Positions 44,204 through 52,830 of a stretch of DNA of 64,000 nucleotides are shown here, piece after piece. The notes beneath the pieces were generated by a model. That model was not told the origin of the DNA, did no database searches, and saw nothing but the letters and a program-made list of their open reading frames with translations. Origin of the DNA: Collinsella sp. (GTDB lineage: Bacteria > Actinomycetota > Coriobacteriia > Coriobacteriales > Coriobacteriaceae). Both the position numbers and the translations under genes were made by a program. How positions within the stretch are numbered: the first letter of the stretch is position 1; every line of letters begins with the position of its first letter. The stretch spans positions 49,381 to 113,380 of the forward strand of contig JAHYYI010000005.1 in the NCBI GenBank assembly GCA_019425045.1. The letters run 5' to 3'.

Positions 44204-45673
44204 TTAGTAACCCTGACCGTAGCCCTGACCCTGGCCCTGGCCCTGCTGGCCCAGCAGCTCCTCCAGGTACTGGCGCAGCTGCTCGTCGGTAATACCGCCG
44301 TTGCCGGTGTCGGTCGAGCTGTCGTCCTGCTGCTGGTTCTGCAGCTCCTCGTCGGAGCCCAGTTCAACCGTGACCTTCTTCTCTTCCTTGCCGCGCATGA
44401 GCGTGATCTCGACCTTCTCGCCCACCTCGTGGCTGCGCAGCGCAATGATCAGGCCATCGGCGCTCGTAATCTCGTCGTCGCCCAGCTTGGTAATGACATC
44501 GCCCTCTTGGATGCCAGCCTTGGCGGCGGGACCGTCCTCGACGACGCTCGCCACGTACGCGCCGCTATCGGTGCTCAGCTTGTTGGTGCGGGCGTTGAGC
44601 GCGTTGACGCTCGAAAGCGTAGCGCCCATGTACGGATGCACCGGCATCTTGCCATCGATGATCTGGTCGGCAATGTTCTTGGCGTAGTTAACCGGAATGG
44701 CAAAGCCCACGCCCGAGCTGGAGCCCGAGTAGCTCTCGATGAGCGAGTTGATACCCACCAGCTCGCCATTGTCGTTGACGAGCGCACCACCGGAGTTACC
44801 CGGGTTGATGGCGGCATCGGTCTGGATCATGTTGGCATAGATGGTGTTGCCGTTGGTAGAGCTCATGGCCGTGGAGCGATACAGCGCCGACACGATACCC
44901 GTGGAGACAGACTGCTCGTTGCCGAACGGCGAGCCGATCGCCATGACCCACTCGCCCACGTTGAGCTTGGAAGAGTCGCCGATCTCGATCGGCGTGAGCT
45001 TGGAGGCGTCGGCATCCTTGAGCTTGATGACGGCCAGGTCGCTCGAGGCATCGTTGCCCACGAACTCGGCCTCATAGGTGGTGCCGTCGTCCATGGTCAC
45101 CACGTACTGGTCGTAACCATCGACCACGTGGTTGTTGGTGAGGATATGGCCCTCGGTATCGAGCACAACGCCCGAACCGACGCTGCCCGAACCATCCGAC
45201 TCGTCGGCAGACTGCGAAAGCGAGCCATTCTGGCTGCCGCTCGAAGTGGCGGTAATGGAAACCACGGAGGGCAATGCCTTGGCAGAAACGGCCTCGGCCA
45301 GCGTGGTGTCCTCGGAATCAATCGTAATCTTTTGCGTCGAAGAACCCGAAGCACCCGCCGTCACGGCATTCTTGCCACCGCCGATATCGAGCGTGCCGCT
45401 CATAATGAGCGCAATGACCAGCAGGGCGCCGCAGGCGCAACCGGCGAGCGCCGTAATAAAGATCGGCAGCTTTTTGGTCTTGGTCTTGACCACCGTGTGC
45501 TTGTTTACAACCTGCTGGCCACCCAGCGGCTTACCGGTCTGCGTGTCGTAGGCCTGCACGTAGGGAATGTTGTTGCCATCGGCAGGCGTCGACTCCACCT
45601 GCACGCGCGGCTGCTGCTGAGTCTCGCCGGCGTTGCCCGGATCCTGGGGGCGCTGGGAATCGTTCTCGCTCAT
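44204..45673 (-). CDS. HtrA/DegP-type membrane-anchored serine protease with PDZ domain
   Basis: 489 aa from ATG 45673 behind GAAAGGATCGCAGC. A polar Pro/Gln-rich N terminus precedes one membrane helix (about 80-100, FITALAGCACGALLVIALIM). The protease domain has the triad His in NNHVVDGYDQY, Asp in NDASSDLAVIKL and Ser in NPGNSGGALVN. A PDZ domain (about 360-450) follows, and the C terminus is a Gln/Gly tail (GQQGQGQGQGYGQGY). It degrades or refolds misfolded proteins outside the membrane. Confidence 0.93.
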   Translation of the reverse strand: MSENDSQRPQDPGNAGETQQQPRVQVESTPADGNNIPYVQAYDTQTGKPLGGQQVVNKHTVVKTKTKKLPIFITALAGCACGALLVIALIMSGTLDIGGGKNAVTAGASGSSTQKITIDSEDTTLAEAVSAKALPSVVSITATSSGSQNGSLSQSADESDGSGSVGSGVVLDTEGHILTNNHVVDGYDQYVVTMDDGTTYEAEFVGNDASSDLAVIKLKDADASKLTPIEIGDSSKLNVGEWVMAIGSPFGNEQSVSTGIVSALYRSTAMSSTNGNTIYANMIQTDAAINPGNSGGALVNDNGELVGINSLIESYSGSSSGVGFAIPVNYAKNIADQIIDGKMPVHPYMGATLSSVNALNARTNKLSTDSGAYVASVVEDGPAAKAGIQEGDVITKLGDDEITSADGLIIALRSHEVGEKVEITLMRGKEEKKVTVELGSDEELQNQQQDDSSTDTGNGGITDEQLRQYLEELLGQQGQGQGQGYGQGY

Positions 45674-45844
45674 AGCTGCGATCCTTTCGTCAAATAACCA
45701 AAGGCCCGCCAAACATGTGGCGGGCCATCATTGTTCACGTTGAGTTGTACCCCAATATGCGGGTGCACGTGTATGAGAACGCAATCTTTTAGGAAGGCTT
45801 AAGTTCTGTTGCAGATTCGAGAGGGACCCACATCTGCGTCAAAA

Positions 45845-45877
45845 CCACCACAAAGATGCCTGTCCTCTTTGTGGTGG
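45845..45877. repeat. Intergenic hairpin repeat, CCACCACAAAG family
   Basis: CCACCACAAAG-atgcctgtcct-CTTTGTGGTGG, 11-bp perfect arms, 4 bp past the stop of the OmpR-type regulator gene. Confidence 0.75.
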
Positions 45878-45881
45878 AAAT

Positions 45882-46544
45882 CTAGTCCTTAAACAGATAG
45901 CCCACGCCGCGGACGGTGGTGATGTGTGCCGCGATCTGCGGGCCCACCTTGGAGCGGATGCGTCGGATGTGCACGTCGACGGTACGCGTGCCGCCGCAGT
46001 ACTCAAAGCCCCACACGCGGTGCAGCAGCACTTCGCGGCTGTAGGCGCGGTTGGGGTGCGTCGCCAAAAAGCTCAGCAGCGAGTACTCCATCAGCGTCAG
46101 GTCGATGGGCTCGTTATCGAGCGTCACCTGGTAGGTAGCCAGGTTGATCTCGAGGTTATCGATATTGAGCACATCGTCGGCGGTGACGGTCTCCTCCTCG
46201 CCCATCAGGCGCTGCGCGCGCGCCTTGAGCTCGTTGGGCGTCGCCGTGGGGCATATAAAGTCGGCATGCGCATGATTCGGCAGACGCAGGGTGCCGAGCG
46301 CCTCGTCGTCGACGATCACCAGCATGGGAACGCCGCCGCGATCGTCAAGCCACTTGGCGATCTGATCGATGCGATCGCTGCGGATGCCATCGGAATCGAG
46401 AATCAGCAGGTCAAAGTCGTGCGCCGCAGTCGGCGAATCGGGGGTTGCCAGGCTCACCTCGACACCCAGGGTGGTCGTCAAGCTGCGGGCAAACTCGTGG
46501 AAGCGCGTCGTGCGCGCCATGAACAGGGCACTCTTTTCGGACAT
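45882..46544 (-). CDS. OmpR-type regulator, GlnR-like
   Basis: 220 aa from ATG 46544 behind TTGGAGGCCGAT. The N-terminal half is a receiver-like domain with an Asp in LLILDSDGI but without the usual DD pair and with an atypical overall fold, like the actinobacterial nitrogen regulator GlnR. The C-terminal winged helix is complete (LTLMEYSLLSFLATHPNRAY ... VDVHIRRIRSKVG ... TTVRGVGYLF). It is encoded directly downstream of glnA on the same strand, so a nitrogen-control role is likely but inferred. Confidence 0.75.
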   Translation of the reverse strand: MSEKSALFMARTTRFHEFARSLTTTLGVEVSLATPDSPTAAHDFDLLILDSDGIRSDRIDQIAKWLDDRGGVPMLVIVDDEALGTLRLPNHAHADFICPTATPNELKARAQRLMGEEETVTADDVLNIDNLEINLATYQVTLDNEPIDLTLMEYSLLSFLATHPNRAYSREVLLHRVWGFEYCGGTRTVDVHIRRIRSKVGPQIAAHITTVRGVGYLFKD

Positions 46545-46594
46545 ATCGGCCTCCAAAGAAATGAGCTCAATCGTACTGGAACAAGCCAGCGCGA

Positions 46595-47932
46595 TTAGGA
46601 GTTCGCCAGGTAGTGCTTGATCTCCCACTCGGTGATCGTAGACTCAAACTTATGCCACTCGTCGCGCTTCTTTTTGAGGAAGAAGCTGTGGATGTGCTCG
46701 CCGAGGGCATCCTTCATAAACTGCGAGTCCTCAAACACGTCGAGCGCCTCTTTAAGCGAGCGCGGCAGCGGCGTGTAACCGGCCTCGAGCATCTGACGGC
46801 CGGTGAGCTTGAGCGTCTCGGCCGTGGCCTCGGGCGGGAGCTCCAGCTTACGCTCGATGCCGTCAAGCCCGGCCGCCAGCGTGACGGCGTTGACCAGGTA
46901 CGGGTTTGCCATGGGATCAGGGCTGCGAAGCTCGATGCGCGTGGACAGCTGCTTGCCAGGCTTGTAGACCGGGATGCGGATCATGCTTGCGCGGTTGCGC
47001 AGGCCCCACGTGGCGTACTGCGGCACGGAGTCGCCACCCGTGGTGATGCGCTTGTACGAATTGACCGTGGGGTTGGTGATGGCGCTGATCTCGCGCGCGT
47101 GCGCCAAGATACCGGCCATATAGTGCTTGGCGACGTCGGAGAGATGGTACTTCTCGTCGCCCTCGCCCCAAAAGACGTTGTTGCCGTCGTGGTCGAACAG
47201 CGATTGATGCAAAAACATGGCGCTGCCGTCCTCGCCCGCCAACGGCTTGGGCATAAAGGAGGCGTGGCAGCCGCTCTCGTAAGCCTGCTGCTTAATGATG
47301 AGCTTGGCCGTGGTGATGGCGTCGGACATGCTCAGGGCCTCGGCGTGACGCAGGCTCATGCCATGCTGCGAGCGGCCGGCGGCGTGGAAGGTGTACTCCA
47401 CGGGCACGGACATCTTCTCGAGCGTGAGGACCGTGTTACGACGCAGGTCGCGAGCGGCATCGCTCACCGAAAGATCGAAGTAGCCCACGTTGTCGAGCGG
47501 CTCGGGCGTGTGCTCGTCGGGGAAGTAGTAATACTCCAGCTCGGCGCCCACGTTAAGCAGATAGCCAGCCTTCTCGGCCTTGCGGAACATGCGGCGCAGG
47601 GCATCGCGCGGGTCGCCAGCAAACGGCTTGCGATCGGGAGTGCACACGTCGCAGAACACGCGGGCGACGCCGTTGTGGCTCGGGCGCCACGGCAGAATCT
47701 GGAAGGTCGAGGCATCGGGGAACGCCAGCATGTCGGCTTCCTCGGGCGTGGCAAAGCCCTCGATGGCGGAGCCGTCAAAGCCAATACCCTCCTCAAAAGC
47801 GACCTCGAGGTCCTCGGGGCTAATGGCAAAGTTCTTGAGGCGGCCGAGAATGTCGACAAACCACAGACGCACAAAGCGGATGTCACGCTGCTCTACGGAG
47901 CGGAGTACGTAATCGATGTTCTGCTGGTTCAT
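46595..47932 (-). CDS. glnA: Glutamine synthetase, type I
   Basis: 445 aa from ATG 47932 behind AAAGGGGAGCGAC. It starts VRFVRL-type beta-Grasp (DIRFVRLWFVDILGRLKNF), has the GSI signature FDGSAIEGF, the metal ligand region GAELEYYYF, and NRASMIRIP near the C terminus. It lacks the ~25-residue insertion and the adenylylation-type C-terminal Tyr loop, so it is the GSI-alpha type controlled by feedback and regulators rather than adenylylation. It makes glutamine from glutamate, ammonia and ATP, and sits beside a GlnR-like regulator. Confidence 0.96.
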   Translation of the reverse strand: MNQQNIDYVLRSVEQRDIRFVRLWFVDILGRLKNFAISPEDLEVAFEEGIGFDGSAIEGFATPEEADMLAFPDASTFQILPWRPSHNGVARVFCDVCTPDRKPFAGDPRDALRRMFRKAEKAGYLLNVGAELEYYYFPDEHTPEPLDNVGYFDLSVSDAARDLRRNTVLTLEKMSVPVEYTFHAAGRSQHGMSLRHAEALSMSDAITTAKLIIKQQAYESGCHASFMPKPLAGEDGSAMFLHQSLFDHDGNNVFWGEGDEKYHLSDVAKHYMAGILAHAREISAITNPTVNSYKRITTGGDSVPQYATWGLRNRASMIRIPVYKPGKQLSTRIELRSPDPMANPYLVNAVTLAAGLDGIERKLELPPEATAETLKLTGRQMLEAGYTPLPRSLKEALDVFEDSQFMKDALGEHIHSFFLKKKRDEWHKFESTITEWEIKHYLANS

Positions 47933-48065
47933 GTCGCTCCCCTTTCTTTCGGGCGGGTTTCGACTGGTCTATATCGCAGATACTATCGCAGAAAAATGTT
48001 TCCGCAGGGTTAAAGCGTATCAAGCGCTCAAAAAACGTGCGCGAACAGGCAGATATGGCAAGTGA

Positions 48066-48437
48066 CTATCGTTCAGATTCGGAGACAATTTGTCTACAGG
48101 CTCGTTCCAACGCAGGGAACTCCATCGTCACTGCATCCCAAACAACCGAGCGGTCGACATTGCCGTAATCATGCGCAAGATAATTTCTCATGCCGATAAT
48201 TCCACGCCACTCAATTTCGGGATGAAGCCGCTGCGAGCGTTCCGACAACTTGCCCGCTTCTTCCGTCACCCTAAGCGCACACATCAAAAGGGAGTCCGCC
48301 AACGCCCTCGTCCGCACGTCATTCGCATGCAGAAACTGGTCCTCGGTGATATCAAAAGCCTTGATGCGCTCGTTCGTTTCAGAGATGGCGTCCAAGACCT
48401 CTTGGGCGCGGAGGCCGTCTGACTTACGCGCGATCAT
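48066..48437 (-). CDS. HepT-like toxin (DUF86 family)
   Basis: 123 aa from ATG 48437, overlapping the nucleotidyltransferase gene by 14 bp. The HEPN-type active motif R-x4-H-D-Y appears in RNYLAHDYGNVD (near residue 84). In known HepT/MntA pairs the HepT RNase is neutralised by oligo-AMPylation of the conserved Tyr by the partner nucleotidyltransferase. All-helical composition and the gene order fit. Confidence 0.85.
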   Translation of the reverse strand: MIARKSDGLRAQEVLDAISETNERIKAFDITEDQFLHANDVRTRALADSLLMCALRVTEEAGKLSERSQRLHPEIEWRGIIGMRNYLAHDYGNVDRSVVWDAVTMEFPALERACRQIVSESER

Positions 48438-48918
48438 AAAGGGTCACTCCTTCGCGCTCGATTACCGCGGCAAGGTCGTCATCAAGATAATCACTCGAGA
48501 CGAGGTCAACCTGCCTCCCGGTTTCTTTGCGCACCGCCTCGCCAAACGCCGACAACGCGAAAAGACCGAAGCCCTGCTCGCGATCGACTTCGAGACGCAA
48601 GTCAATATCACTATCGGCATGCGCCTCGCCACGGGCATACGAACCAAAAAGAATCACGGTTTTGATAGCGGGAATCGAGCTGGCCGCCCCGCGGACGGCG
48701 GACTCAATCTGGGCAGTATCTAAAATGCCCGCCGCGGCGCTTTCGCTCGCAGAGCCTTTACCGAGTGAAGGAACAAACGGCAGCGAACGCTCGCGCAGCA
48801 TCTGTCTCATAAACATATTGACCGCAACAGACGAAGTCATGCCAAGCTCTTCGCACAGCTCGGCAAATGAGTCTTTAATTGACGAGTCCACTCGCACACT
48901 CAACACAGACGCAGCCAT
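48424..48918 (-). CDS. RelB/DinJ-like domain fused to an MNT-type nucleotidyltransferase (MntA-like antitoxin)
   Basis: 164 aa from ATG 48918 behind AGGAGGTATCC. Residues 1-50 (VLSVRVDSSIKDSFAELCEE..., MFMRQMLRER) are a RelB/DinJ-type ribbon-helix-helix antitoxin head. Residues ~75-164 are a minimal nucleotidyltransferase with GSYARGEAHADSDIDL, the GSx10DxD motif. Such fusions join DNA binding for autoregulation to the enzyme that AMPylates HepT. A 9-bp perfect inverted repeat covers the promoter. Confidence 0.82.
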   Translation of the reverse strand: MAASVLSVRVDSSIKDSFAELCEELGMTSSVAVNMFMRQMLRERSLPFVPSLGKGSASESAAAGILDTAQIESAVRGAASSIPAIKTVILFGSYARGEAHADSDIDLRLEVDREQGFGLFALSAFGEAVRKETGRQVDLVSSDYLDDDLAAVIEREGVTLYDRA

Positions 48919-48926
48919 GGATACCT

Positions 48927-48960
48927 CCTGTATGACATTGTCTATATATTATCATACAGG
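48927..48960. promoter_or_regulatory. Operator of the HepT/nucleotidyltransferase operon
   Basis: CCTGTATGA (48927-48935) and TCATACAGG (48952-48960) are perfect 9-bp inverted arms flanking an AT-rich TATATATTA core that looks like the -10. The RelB-like head of the first gene product is the natural candidate ligand. Confidence 0.65.
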
Positions 48961-49983
48961 CTAGCGTGAGGTCGAAGCGCGGTGTTCGATGTGGCCGGGG
49001 ATCTCGATGCGCTTGGGAGCCAGCCTTGCGGCCTCGCCCACCGTAGTGGTAACGACGTCGATGCGCTCGGACAGGCGCTCGACCACGCGCTCGGCAATGG
49101 TGAGGGTGTCCTGCGCGGCCGTGGTTACACCGCCAAAGAGCACGTGGTTCCAGGGGTAATCGTCAAACGTCGCAATCTTGAGACCAGCCGGCAGCGAGGG
49201 GCCCAGCTGCGCTAGCGCCTCGGTTAGGCGCAGAAAGACCAAGCCGTTGACGGCAATGAGGCCGAGCTTTTTACCTGCGCACTCGCGGATGGTCTCGTCC
49301 AAGCGACCGACACCCGCGGCGCCACCGTCGGCCAGGGTGACGACCTCGCCCGCAAGACCACGGCGCGAAAGCTCGTCGGCAAAGGCCTCGGCGCGCTCGC
49401 GACGCGCGGGGCTGTCATCGCTTGCCTCGGTGAGCAGGCACAGGCGCTCGCTGCCCGCGGCGATCAAGGCGTCTACCAGGTCGGCGACAAGCTCACGGTT
49501 GCTGGAGGTCACCAGATCGATGCCGCTATTGGCAACATCGCGGTCGAGCAGCACAACGGGTAGGCGTCCCGCGGCAGCAGCGATGGCCCCGTCGTTACCA
49601 CCGCAGGTATTGATGACCAGGCCGTCCACGCCGGCATCGATAAGTCTGGTGAGCGACTCTGCCTCCTTGGCGGGGTCGTTGCCGCTAATGGCCGTCATGA
49701 GCGAGCAGCCGCGCGCGGCGGCGCTGGCGGAAAGCCCTTCGAGCATGGCGCTGGAGAACGGGTTGGCGATGTCGGCCAGGATCACGCCGATGAGGTTGGT
49801 GCGCGAGCTGCGCAGATTGCGCGCGGCGGCACGTGGGCGATAACCGGTGCGCTCGATAACCGCCGCGATGCGGGCGCGGGTTTCCTCGGTCATCTGCCCG
49901 GGGCGGTTGTTGAGATAGCGCGAGACCGTGGCCGGGCTCACGCCCGCCTCCGCGGCAATGTCCTTAATCCTCATCTGCGCCAT
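48961..49983 (-). CDS. LacI-family transcriptional regulator
   Basis: 340 aa from ATG 49983 (MAQMRIKDIAAEAGVSPATV). The N-terminal helix-turn-helix and hinge (SRYLNNRPGQMTEETRARI, then YRPRAAARNLRS) are typical. The rest is a periplasmic-binding-protein-like effector domain (IGVILADIANPFSSAMLEGL, TFDDYPWN). The effector is probably a sugar. No carbohydrate genes are adjacent, so its regulon is unknown. Confidence 0.88.
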   Translation of the reverse strand: MAQMRIKDIAAEAGVSPATVSRYLNNRPGQMTEETRARIAAVIERTGYRPRAAARNLRSSRTNLIGVILADIANPFSSAMLEGLSASAAARGCSLMTAISGNDPAKEAESLTRLIDAGVDGLVINTCGGNDGAIAAAAGRLPVVLLDRDVANSGIDLVTSSNRELVADLVDALIAAGSERLCLLTEASDDSPARRERAEAFADELSRRGLAGEVVTLADGGAAGVGRLDETIRECAGKKLGLIAVNGLVFLRLTEALAQLGPSLPAGLKIATFDDYPWNHVLFGGVTTAAQDTLTIAERVVERLSERIDVVTTTVGEAARLAPKRIEIPGHIEHRASTSR

Positions 49984-50106
49984 AGCGCACCCCGTTTCCC
50001 CGTTGTCGGCAGTCTGGGCCATTTTAGGCATTTTTAAAAATCTCGGTTGCAAAACGCTGTAGGTGAGCAGCATCGTTTTTGCGTCTCGAGCAGATGCGAT
50101 GATGGG

Positions 50107-50799
50107 CTAGATATTCGAGCCTTTAGGCAGCTCGAAATAGTCGGGATGCAAGGCGATAACCGGGCCCTGCTCCTCGGGCATCAGATGCAGGTGCGTCTCC
50201 GCCAGATAGCTCGCCGCGTCGGTATCGCCCTTCTTAATGGCCTCGAGAATCCGGCGATGCTGCCGACGAATCGGCTCCCAATCCAGATCCTGCGACACCA
50301 TACGCAACCAGTTGTAGCGCTCAAAATGCGTGTTGACGCTCTTCATCCAATCCCACAGCATGTGACGGCCAGCAATCACGAAACACGTCTCATGGAACAG
50401 GTTGTCCAGATCGAAAAAGCGACGCGTTTCGCTATGGTCGAGCGACTCGGACTCGGCAAGAATCTGCTCGAGCCGATGCTTTTGCTCGGGCGAAGCGGCC
50501 GAACAGCATTTTATGAGTACGCTTCTTTCGAGTTTCTCGCGCAAGAAACAGGCATTCTCGGCGTGTTCCATGCTGATCTTAGAGACGTAGGTGCCGCTCT
50601 TGGGACGCGTTTCCACCAGCTCCTGCTCACGCAGGCGCACAAAGGACTCGCGAATGGGCGTGCGCCCGATTCCCGTCTCCTTTTCCAGACCAATCGCCGA
50701 AAGGCGCGTGCCGGGCTTGAGCTCGGCATAGATGATCTTGGAGCGCAGTGCGTTGTATGCCTGATCTTGCAAGCTCTGATAATGCTGGTGTTGTTCCAT
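50107..50799 (-). CDS. GntR-family transcriptional regulator (FCD/FadR type)
   Basis: 230 aa, ATG 50799. The winged helix occupies residues ~10-75 (AYNALRSKIIYAELKPGTRL, GIGRTPIRESFVRL), followed by an all-helical FCD domain with metal-ligand-type His residues (LDNLFHETCFVIAGR; RQHRRILEAIKKGD; ETHLHLM). FCD regulators sense small organic acids. It may control the OYE-type oxidoreductase or another nearby gene, but no operator was recognised. Confidence 0.87.
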   Translation of the reverse strand: MEQHQHYQSLQDQAYNALRSKIIYAELKPGTRLSAIGLEKETGIGRTPIRESFVRLREQELVETRPKSGTYVSKISMEHAENACFLREKLERSVLIKCCSAASPEQKHRLEQILAESESLDHSETRRFFDLDNLFHETCFVIAGRHMLWDWMKSVNTHFERYNWLRMVSQDLDWEPIRRQHRRILEAIKKGDTDAASYLAETHLHLMPEEQGPVIALHPDYFELPKGSNI

Positions 50800-51193
50800 A
50801 AAGCCCTCGGATGAAGCCCACGGTTTTTTCGAATATCACCCGTAATACTATCTCATCGACACGCCCCAGCTCCCAATCAGTCTTTTTGGGACGGGGCTCT
50901 TTTAGCTACCCTGGCCCGCAGATCGGCCCCCTTGCCACAAAAGTGGCGCAGCACTACTGCACCCCAAATTGGCACCCCGAGCCTGTTATAAGTTGCTGTG
51001 AAATACGGACGGTTGATAATCAAGGGTTGAAAATCAAGGCGCACTATACGGCTTGCTATATCTCACTATACTTTGCTGTACGTCGCTATACTTTGCTATA
51101 ACTTGACAATAATCGGCCCGTTACCATCCGGGATATAACGGACCCCAAGCCAACGCTGGCTTGGGGTCCGTCTTGTACCATAGCTCTTTTGGA
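50800..51193. other. Intergenic region with short AT-rich repeats and a hairpin
   Basis: No gene is seen. Features: an arm of the kdp-flanking hairpin family (50991-51009), a run of GCTATA/TTTGCTATA repeats (51055-51100) with several TATA-like boxes, and a 13-bp terminator stem GGACCCCAAGCCA/TGGCTTGGGGTCC (51140-51169) 24 bp past the AlbA-type gene stop. Confidence 0.5.
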
Positions 51194-52447
51194 CTATGAG
51201 CGCTCGTATTTCGTGGCCCGCCCGGTTCCCTGCCTTACGATTGCATTCCGTTCAAGCAGAGATTCGAGTGCCGCCAACGTCCGCATGCGGCTCAGCCCCG
51301 TCTGTTTTTCAATCTCGCTTCGCGACATAATTCGCCCGCCCGACAAGGCCTTGAGAACCTGGGCCTCTTCCTCGGACCCTTCAAAGGCATCGGTAACGGG
51401 CAATGTGACGGCCACCATGCCGCCGCGAACATCGAAAATTGGTTGATTGATCGAATCGCGATAGGCACGTCTAATGCGCGCAATTCCCGTACCAAATTTC
51501 TCGATATAATCCAGCTTTAAGAAGGCCTCTGCAACGATGGGGTTTCTGAGCACGGATATCTGCCCATACAGGTATTGTTCTGTCGTCAAACCGGCGGGCA
51601 GCGATCCGGGGGAGGTCACAACGACACGATCATCGTACAGGGCAATTTGAACGTTCGCTCGAACGTCCCACGTCCGATGCACCAAAGCGTTTGCAACAGC
51701 TTCGCGGAATGCCTCAAGAGGAATTCGATCGGTTTGGACGCGCTCCATCCCTTCGATACGCTCATAACGGTAGTAGCGTGCAAACATAGCCACCGCGCTG
51801 TCCGCCTGCTCAATTGCGGATACATTTGTCGCCGCCTCGCGATCCAAGATCACATCCTCGGTATCGCCAAAACGGACGCAGTCAATGCCTGGAAAATCAT
51901 TCTTATCCGCTAAAATCGCCGCGGCATTGGTATAGCCATCCTTGCCGAGCAAGCGAAGCGTGCGCATAATATCCGGCGTTAGCTCGGAAATGCCGAGATG
52001 TTCAACACACTTATGCTCGAGCGTGTGAAAACTCAAGTCCTGGCGAGCCGACGTGAGCGCGTCGAACGTTACGTTGCTGCCTTCGAGCGTCAGCCTGCCA
52101 TACTCAAACCGGTCGACCTCCACCGTTGCCGAATCGTTTCGCCTGTAGGCCTTTCCCTTGCTTCGATAGGGTTTGTCCTGGCCCTCATAAACCGTAAGGA
52201 TTACGGTCCCGTGTTTCTCATCGCGCTCGAGCGTGTAACGGGGAGCGGGATCCAAGCTGTCATTAATCATGTTCTCGATGCGGAGACACTCTGCGACCGG
52301 ATCTGCAAGGCCGACAGCCACGCCCTCGTCATCAACGCCAAACTCAATCTTGCCCGTCCCGTAGTTTGCATAGGCGCTCACCGTTTTAAGAAACGTCGGC
52401 GTAACGCTTTCCTTGTATTCGACTGTAGGGCTCTCTCTAACAACCAT
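51194..52447 (-). CDS. AlbA_2/ATPase-domain transcriptional-regulator-like protein
   Basis: 417 aa from ATG 52447 (ATG 52474 is an alternative). Residues ~5-125 are an AlbA_2/Schlafen-like domain (VEYKESVTPTFLKTVSAYAN, GKIEFGVDDEGV). The centre has EAFREAVANALVHRTWD followed by RVVVTSPGSLPAG, a GHKL-type ATP-binding fold. The C-terminal ~60 residues form a winged helix (IMSRSEIEKQTGLSRMRTLA). Family members are called ATP-binding or helix-turn-helix regulators; the biological role is poorly understood. Confidence 0.75.
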   Translation of the reverse strand: MVVRESPTVEYKESVTPTFLKTVSAYANYGTGKIEFGVDDEGVAVGLADPVAECLRIENMINDSLDPAPRYTLERDEKHGTVILTVYEGQDKPYRSKGKAYRRNDSATVEVDRFEYGRLTLEGSNVTFDALTSARQDLSFHTLEHKCVEHLGISELTPDIMRTLRLLGKDGYTNAAAILADKNDFPGIDCVRFGDTEDVILDREAATNVSAIEQADSAVAMFARYYRYERIEGMERVQTDRIPLEAFREAVANALVHRTWDVRANVQIALYDDRVVVTSPGSLPAGLTTEQYLYGQISVLRNPIVAEAFLKLDYIEKFGTGIARIRRAYRDSINQPIFDVRGGMVAVTLPVTDAFEGSEEEAQVLKALSGGRIMSRSEIEKQTGLSRMRTLAALESLLERNAIVRQGTGRATKYERS

Positions 52448-52490
52448 ATGCACAACCCTCTCGTTTCGTACCATTCATAACCGTATTATA

Positions 52491-52543
52491 AGACGAAAAC
52501 CGTTTGCGTACTGATTTATAGAAGACGCAAATGGTTTTCGTCT
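52491..52543. repeat. Large hairpin upstream of the AlbA-type gene
   Basis: AGACGAAAACCGTTTGCGT and ACGCAAATGGTTTTCGTCT pair over 19 bp with one wobble, around a 15-base loop. It is ~45 bp upstream of the start of the minus-strand gene and may be its operator; a related GACGAAAACAG sequence recurs at 52609. Confidence 0.6.
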
Positions 52544-52763
52544 TTATTTGCGTACGGAATTAAGACGGATAATTTCGCTTTCGTATGGCTCAATACCGGA
52601 CACAGACTGTTTTCGTCTGTCAATACGCCTGCAATCCAAACGAAAAGAGCCCCGAGCTCGTATGAACTCGGGGCTCTTTGTGCCGCACATCTATGAGAGG
52701 AGAAATTCGATGCGTACGGGCGCTATTCCATGAAGCCGCCCTGGGATGGCGGCAACCTCGCCA

Positions 52764-52815
52764 ATGGGGTCAGGTTTGCATGCATCAACTTAGCGCAAAG
52801 TAACCTGGCCCCCAT
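52764..52815. repeat. Intergenic inverted repeat with GGGTCAGGTT ends
   Basis: ATGGGGTCAGGTT (left) and AACCTGGCCCCCAT (right) imperfect arms enclosing GCGCAAAGTAACC. A related sequence is at 63903-63945. It lies 15 bp past the OYE-type gene. Confidence 0.5.
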
Positions 52816-52830
52816 GCGCCAAGGGAACGA

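Larger units (their letters stand above)
52448..52830. other. Intergenic region with three strong hairpins
   Basis: No gene is seen. It contains a 19-bp-arm inverted repeat (52491-52543), an AAAGAGCCCCGAG/CTCGGGGCTCTTT terminator-like hairpin (52644-52679) and an element with ATGGGGTCAGGTT...AACCTGGCCCCCAT ends (52764-52815). A start codon with AGAGGAGAAATTCG at 52710 opens only 7 codons and may be a leader or a remnant. Confidence 0.5.
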
